A DNA stretch of 26,231 nt from IMG/VR virus record IMGVR_UViG_3300031951_001059, positions 1 to 26,231 of that record, one strand, 5' to 3'. Below, piece after piece: positions 23,586 through 26,231 of the stretch (its first letter is position 1; each line of letters begins with the position of its first letter). The DNA comes from a virus. Both the position numbers and the translations under genes were made by a program. The notes beneath the pieces are model-generated. The model made no database searches. It was not told the DNA's origin and worked only from the letters and a program-made list of their open reading frames with translations.

Positions 23586-23938
23586 CATGCACACTAAAGC
23601 AAAAGCTGCTCGTACCGTTTATCCTGATACTCTTGTCGGCATGTCAGGTATTGACCCCGCAACCCAAAACCCCTGAGCAAGCGGCGTTTGTTTACAGCGC
23701 CCGCTATGAAGCTCTCCAAGAGGAGGTGATTAAGTATCTCGCCAAGCCTAATTGCACGGGCATGGTGGTTGTGAATTGCCGCAAGGCTGAGTTGGTAAAG
23801 CCCCTACAAGAAGCCACATCTGAGGCGTCTGTTGTGGTCACTGAATCGGCAAAGCTTGCTCAAGATGGTTTAGCATACGATAAGCAGCGCGTGTCTGAGG
23901 TGTTGGCAACAATTGCTGAAATCTTGGCGAAGGGGTAA
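23582..23938 (+). CDS. lipoprotein, possible outer-membrane spanin
   Basis: This encodes 118 residues with an ATGA overlap at the start. A lipoprotein signal ends in the lipobox LSAC (residues 18-21: PFILILLSAC), so the mature protein would be lipidated at C21. The remainder is mostly helical and Ala/Glu-rich with two further cysteines (KPNCTGMVVVNCRK). A phage lipoprotein in a lysis cassette is often the outer-membrane spanin subunit, but the expected inner-membrane partner with an N-terminal helix is not evident next to it. The lipoprotein call is strong, the spanin role weak. Confidence 0.65.
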   Translation: MTCTLKQKLLVPFILILLSACQVLTPQPKTPEQAAFVYSARYEALQEEVIKYLAKPNCTGMVVVNCRKAELVKPLQEATSEASVVVTESAKLAQDGLAYDKQRVSEVLATIAEILAKG

Positions 23939-23941
23939 GCT

Positions 23942-24151
23942 ATGAATAAAATCGACTATGCAAAAGCGGTTGATGGTATTGCCCTTATCCTGAATGCATG
24001 GGGCAGCTGGGAACGGGCAAACGCCTCGCTTGTTCAATACCAGACCATCCTCATTGCAGAGCAACGCAATCCGTCCGATGAGGAATGGAACGCCCTAATC
24101 AATTCGATTGAGGCAAACCAAGCCCGCATCAACGAGCTGGCGGCGCAATGA
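23942..24151 (+). CDS. hypothetical protein, helical
   Basis: This encodes 69 residues, with an AAGGGG site before the ATG. The sequence (MNKIDYAKAVDGIALILNAW, then QRNPSDEEWNALINSIEANQ) is predicted helical and acidic at the C-terminus. It starts 3 nt after the lipoprotein stop and overlaps the next start by ATGA. No family recognised. Confidence 0.55.
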   Translation: MNKIDYAKAVDGIALILNAWGSWERANASLVQYQTILIAEQRNPSDEEWNALINSIEANQARINELAAQ

Positions 24152-24330
24152 CGCATACCCTATCCGATTGGGTGAGGGTTATTGCCTGTCAGATTGAGGA
24201 TGGGAGCTCTATCCTTACGGGGATTTGTAGGGATTTGGAAAAAGCCCCCACCGTAAAAAGTGGGGATCAGCTTCCTGATTTGCCGCCGGGGTTTATCTAC
24301 AAGATAGTGCCTTGGGGGCTTGATGTTTAA
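24148..24330 (+). CDS. hypothetical protein
   Basis: This encodes 60 residues overlapping both neighbours (ATGA at the start, 8 nt at the end). It begins MTHTLSDWVRVIACQIEDGS and ends with a Pro-rich, hydrophobic segment (DQLPDLPPGFIYKIVPWGLD). No membrane segment or motif is clear. The coupling pattern is the main support. Confidence 0.5.
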   Translation: MTHTLSDWVRVIACQIEDGSSILTGICRDLEKAPTVKSGDQLPDLPPGFIYKIVPWGLDV

Positions 24331-24466
24331 ATATTGTTTCGGCTTTCTTTCTGGCTGGGTTATGATTGCAATGCTGCATTACGGAAACCCGGAATCCGAG
24401 CGGGCTAAGTGCATCCGGCAGGTGGCGAATGGTGTTTTTCAGGATGTGAAAAAGGATGTTGATTGA
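24323..24466 (+). CDS. small membrane-associated protein, last gene of the plus-strand block
   Basis: This encodes 47 residues overlapping the previous gene by 8 nt. Residues 3-19 are hydrophobic (KYCFGFLSGWVMIAMLH), followed by a charged tail (PESERAKCIRQVANGVFQDV). Its last codons (GATGTTGAT TGA) belong to a motif repeated 186 bp downstream. No function assigned. Confidence 0.5.
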   Translation: MFKYCFGFLSGWVMIAMLHYGNPESERAKCIRQVANGVFQDVKKDVD

Positions 24467-24489
24467 AAAACCCGCTCAACTGGCGGGTC
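24456..24489 (+). repeat. duplicated motif, copy 1
   Basis: ATGTTGATTGAA (24456-24467) leads into ACCCGC and then CTCAACTGGCGGGTC (24475-24489). The same parts recur in the same order in copy 2 at 24642-24698. Within this copy ACCCGC can pair either with the nearby GCGGGT or with the later AGCGGGTTT (24491-24499), giving two mutually exclusive stems. Confidence 0.65.
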
Positions 24490-24637
24490 AAGCGGGTTTA
24501 GAAAGCGAATAAGCAAACTATCAGAACGGCGCTGGTGGGCACTAAGTGCTTAATGACGGACTGTCTGGACAGTATACCTTACTCATCTAAGGTAGTATTT
24601 AGATAGTAGCGGGCTCTCCTGTTTTAGTCAAGGGCTT

Positions 24638-24643
24638 TATAAT
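24638..24643 (+). promoter_or_regulatory. perfect -10 hexamer TATAAT
   Basis: TATAAT lies about 10 bp before the terminator stem. No good -35 hexamer is found at 16-18 bp (CTCTCC region), so it could need an activator, or be chance. If used, transcription would start near 24650 and end at the terminator. Confidence 0.35.
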
Positions 24644-24698
24644 GTTGATTGAACCCGCCAAGGCTATGCGTGCAAACGTACCCTCAAACTGGCGGGTC
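24642..24698 (+). repeat. duplicated motif, copy 2
   Basis: ATGTTGATTGAA (24642-24653) leads into ACCCGCC, a 29-30 nt loop, and CTCAAACTGGCGGGTC (24683-24698). The flanks match copy 1 but the loop is about 20 nt longer. Here the stem is followed by a T-run and acts as a terminator. Confidence 0.65.
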
Positions 24699-24705
24699 TT
24701 TTTAT
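24650..24705 (+). ncRNA. candidate short RNA ending in an intrinsic terminator
   Basis: From a start predicted by TATAAT at 24638 to the T-run at 24698-24703 the transcript would be about 55 nt: essentially a single hairpin with a large loop that may hold a smaller stem-loop (GCGT-GCAA-ACGT). It shares its arms with copy 1 at 24456-24489. This is inference; no known RNA family is recognised. Confidence 0.3.
24653..24703 (+). terminator. intrinsic terminator of the late block
   Basis: ACCCGCCA (24653-24660) pairs with TGGCGGGT (24690-24697), a perfect 8-bp GC-rich stem, followed by CTTTTT. The 29-nt loop is longer than usual. It lies downstream of the last plus-strand gene and before the convergent minus-strand genes. 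Confidence 0.65.
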
Positions 24706-24763
24706 AGGCGCCAATAGTTTGGATAGTTGTTTGGCTCTAAGGAGCGCTTTAACGCCTCGTCTA

Positions 24764-25057
24764 TTAAATCGGGGGAAATATCTTTAATTCGCACGTGTAG
24801 TTTTGCCAAATCTTAGTGTCATCCCACATAATTTTTGCACTCAGTATTGGAAATTCCAAACGCACACGCAGAAACGCAACTTCGTTTGTCCCATATTTGG
24901 TTTCAACGTCTAGCTGTATACCGTTATGCGCGTTTCTATTTGCTACTATTTCTACCTTTGCTGTGCGTCGCCGCGTATCGCTTGGTCTAGAGTCTGTTTC
25001 TGTATATTTTAGGTTGTTTTTATCTACCGCTACTAATATCAATTGGTTGTCGGTCAT
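24764..25057 (-). CDS. hypothetical protein, beta-rich
   Basis: This encodes 97 residues; on the minus strand AAGGTGA lies before the ATG and the start overlaps the preceding gene's stop by ATGA. The sequence is rich in beta-formers (NQLILVAVDKNNLKYTE, AKVEIVANRNAHNGIQLDVE, VAFLRVRLEFPILSAKIM), possibly a small beta-sandwich. It is the last gene of the minus-strand cluster. No family recognised. Confidence 0.55.
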   Translation of the reverse strand: MTDNQLILVAVDKNNLKYTETDSRPSDTRRRTAKVEIVANRNAHNGIQLDVETKYGTNEVAFLRVRLEFPILSAKIMWDDTKIWQNYTCELKIFPPI

Positions 25058-25494
25058 AAATCACCTTTTTCCGTAAAAGTGCAACAAAAGTTAGTGGGCG
25101 TGTGTTTACGCTGTTTAACGTGTGGATTTGACGTTAACTCCGTATCACGATAGAACACCCGCGCCTTCTCGCGCAGAAACACCCTGCGCCACCAGCTAGG
25201 CTTTGTAAGCTGGACAGGCGGCGCGTCACATATAATCGTCCCCGTCTTAGCGATTGCGGTTATCACCGCTGTTTTCAGAACAGTGCGGGGTTTCTCGCGC
25301 AGGAACACGCGCCGCCACCAAGTGGGATGTACCTCTTCGCCGTAACTAAAAGTATCGCCAACTTTGTGGTCGTGTATGACTCCCCTTGGCCACAAAGGTT
25401 CAGGCATACCGGGCAATGCTTCCATTTTGCGCCATGCCCAGCTTTTATACCACGCATACGCTTCTTCGTCCGATTCAAAATCTCTGCCGGTCAT
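25054..25494 (-). CDS. hypothetical protein with a duplicated WWRRVFLREK motif
   Basis: This encodes 146 residues, ATGA-coupled at both ends. The N-terminus is acidic and Trp-rich (DEEAYAWYKSWAWRKMEALP). WWRRVFLREK occurs twice, at residues 59-68 and 101-110, preceded by Pro-Thr/Pro-Ser; a small hydrophobic linker lies between (VLKTAVITAIAKTGTIIC). The tail is basic (PHVKQRKHTPTNFCC). The repeat shows internal duplication. The function is unknown. Confidence 0.55.
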   Translation of the reverse strand: MTGRDFESDEEAYAWYKSWAWRKMEALPGMPEPLWPRGVIHDHKVGDTFSYGEEVHPTWWRRVFLREKPRTVLKTAVITAIAKTGTIICDAPPVQLTKPSWWRRVFLREKARVFYRDTELTSNPHVKQRKHTPTNFCCTFTEKGDL

Positions 25495-25850
25495 GCTGGC
25501 TCCTCCCGATAAAATGCACCACCACCGCCACCAACAGCGAGTGCTTTCGTGGCTTCACGAACCATGTTCTCAAACGCCCTGTCCTGCTCCTCTCTGTGCT
25601 CCTTAAGCATACGCTCCCAAACCCCGTCTGAAACGACTTCGGGCGTAACCTTCAGGGGCTTATCCCCCACAATCCACATGTTTATTTTCGCCGCACCGCC
25701 ACCCTGTTGTCCGGATTTTAGGGGGCGTCGCGACGGGCGGATATACAGCAGCAGATTCGCAGCCAGCGCCAATAGTATAAGCACCAGTGGAACCGCCAAC
25801 CCGTAAGAAAGCGGCGCGTAGGTTGTGAGTAAATCGGTTAGTGTGTTCAT
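25491..25850 (-). CDS. hypothetical membrane protein
   Basis: This encodes 119 residues, ATGA-coupled at both ends. One strong hydrophobic segment lies at about 16-37 (YGLAVPLVLILLALAANLLL), followed by a basic SRRPLK and a helical charged region (about 78-106: WERMLKEHREEQDRAFENMV). A Gly run (VGGGGGAFY) is near the end. An N-terminal helix with a periplasmic or cytoplasmic helical tail is the form of an inner-membrane spanin, but the strand and location do not support that strongly. Confidence 0.55.
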   Translation of the reverse strand: MNTLTDLLTTYAPLSYGLAVPLVLILLALAANLLLYIRPSRRPLKSGQQGGGAAKINMWIVGDKPLKVTPEVVSDGVWERMLKEHREEQDRAFENMVREATKALAVGGGGGAFYREEPA

Positions 25851-26083
25851 ACGCTCTCCTTTTGCGGGGTAATCTCACCTGTATCAACAAACCGCTGCAA
25901 ATACGGCAGCAGGGCTTTTACTTGGCCTTGCGTTAAGTGCATCCTTGCTGGCGGCTCGGTATCCACCCCCAGCCAGATGCAATCTTCGGTTGCCAAGCTG
26001 CTTTTTTGCAAGGAACACCCATTGCCGTAACGGTCTAGAAATTCGATAATGTCAAAGCCGCGCTCTGTTTTTTCGATGTTCAT
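25847..26083 (-). CDS. conserved phage hypothetical protein (DRYG...CSLQKSSL type)
   Basis: This encodes 78 residues, GGGGAG ribosome site on the minus strand, starting one base after the stop of the AP2-like gene (TGAGATG). It contains DRYGNGCSLQKSSLATEDCI, then WLGVDTEPPARMHLTQGQVK and LLPYLQRFVDTGEI. I recognise this combination as a small protein recurring in many unrelated phages and prophages, with no known role. The presence of this well-conserved gene supports the whole minus-strand cluster as real. Confidence 0.75.
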   Translation of the reverse strand: MNIEKTERGFDIIEFLDRYGNGCSLQKSSLATEDCIWLGVDTEPPARMHLTQGQVKALLPYLQRFVDTGEITPQKESV

Positions 26084-26084
26084 C

Positions 26085-26231
26085 TCACTCCCCCAACTTC
26101 ACACCCTGCGGCTGCGGGAAGGGATGTGACTTTATATATGCGTTTTTTGCATCGTGAATGTTATCAAAGCGGCCTAAAAAATAAGTTTTCTTGTCTATCC
26201 TTATGCTGGCGCACCACTTCTTACGCATCTT
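26085..26231 (-). CDS. C-terminal part of an AP2-like DNA-binding protein (partial)
   Basis: The frame is open from the right window edge to TGA at 26085-26087 (48 residues visible). The sequence KKWCASIRIDKKTYFLGRFD then NIHDAKNAYIKSHP matches the AP2-type fold seen at the C-terminus of phage HNH homing endonucleases (W.A.I.ID.K...LG.F....DA..AY). The N-terminal part lies beyond the window, so whether an HNH nuclease is attached cannot be seen. Confidence 0.6.
   Translation of the reverse strand, partial: KMRKKWCASIRIDKKTYFLGRFDNIHDAKNAYIKSHPFPQPQGVKLGE

Larger units (their letters stand above)
24467..24763. other. convergent intergenic region, 297 bp
   Basis: No gene is visible here; the plus-strand block ends on the left and the minus-strand block ends on the right. 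It holds a 9-bp perfect inverted repeat (24468-24476 with 24491-24499), a short palindrome ACTGTC-TG-GACAGT (24560-24573), a hairpin TACCTTA-CTCATC-TAAGGTA (24575-24594), a perfect TATAAT (24638-24643) and an intrinsic terminator (24653-24703). The density of short inverted repeats suggests structured RNA. Confidence 0.6.

Noticed and set aside
24468-24499. Intrinsic terminator right after the last plus-strand gene
   Set aside because: The stem is good but is followed by AGAAAGCG, not a T-run; the later hairpin at 24653-24703 fits better.
24560-24573. LexA (SOS) box
   Set aside because: The palindrome is CTGT-N4-ACAG; a LexA box needs an 8-bp spacer. It remains an unexplained short palindrome.
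1-26231. tRNA genes, insertion sequences, integrase or attachment site
   Set aside because: No cloverleaf, transposase, recombinase or att-like duplicated tRNA end was found by eye.

Overview
The window is a 26 kb stretch of a tailed-phage (or prophage) genome. The morphogenesis block has the order and protein types of Salmonella phage P22: small terminase, large terminase, portal, scaffold, coat, gp4-type adaptor, gp10-type stabilisation protein, a fibre in the gp26 needle position, gp7/gp20/gp16-type ejection proteins, then a tailspike. That implies a short-tailed podovirus. The host is probably a Gram-negative bacterium: the lysis cassette pairs a T4-type lysozyme and a holin with a lipoprotein carrying a lipobox, and good Shine-Dalgarno sites are common. 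The exact host cannot be named. No integrase, repressor, tRNA or CRISPR is visible, so the lifestyle cannot be called.

Left end, 1-2575 (+ strand, mostly overlapping genes): the tail of an unknown gene, a one-helix membrane peptide, an unknown protein, a lambda-O-like replication initiator, a short lambda-P-like candidate helicase loader, and two unknown proteins. Inside the initiator gene is a striking array of TGCAACG heptamers. Many are spaced exactly 10 bp apart, two form 8-bp inverted repeats with 7-bp spacers, and all three codon phases are used. A 12-bp tandem repeat and an A/T-rich purine tract follow. This is best read as an intragenic replication origin.

Middle, 2641-22304: virion genes, tightly packed with frequent ATGA or TAATG overlaps. 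Departures from the P22 plan are a GT-A-like glycosyltransferase gene between coat and adaptor (its last 54 codons overprint the adaptor gene), a GNAT-like protein in the P22 gene 14 position, a collar-domain fibre with His-Thr-His metal-site repeats, a 1111-residue tailspike whose base composition jumps from about 30% to about 60% GC after its anchor region, and a glycine-rich probable receptor-binding protein.

Right end: lysis genes and small unknown proteins (22314-24466, +), then a 297-bp convergent intergenic region with hairpins, a duplicated motif, a perfect TATAAT and an intrinsic terminator that together could define a roughly 55-nt small RNA. After it, on the minus strand, lies a cluster of short translationally coupled genes (24764-26231). 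The cluster begins, at the window edge, with the C-terminal part of a protein carrying an AP2-like DNA-binding domain.
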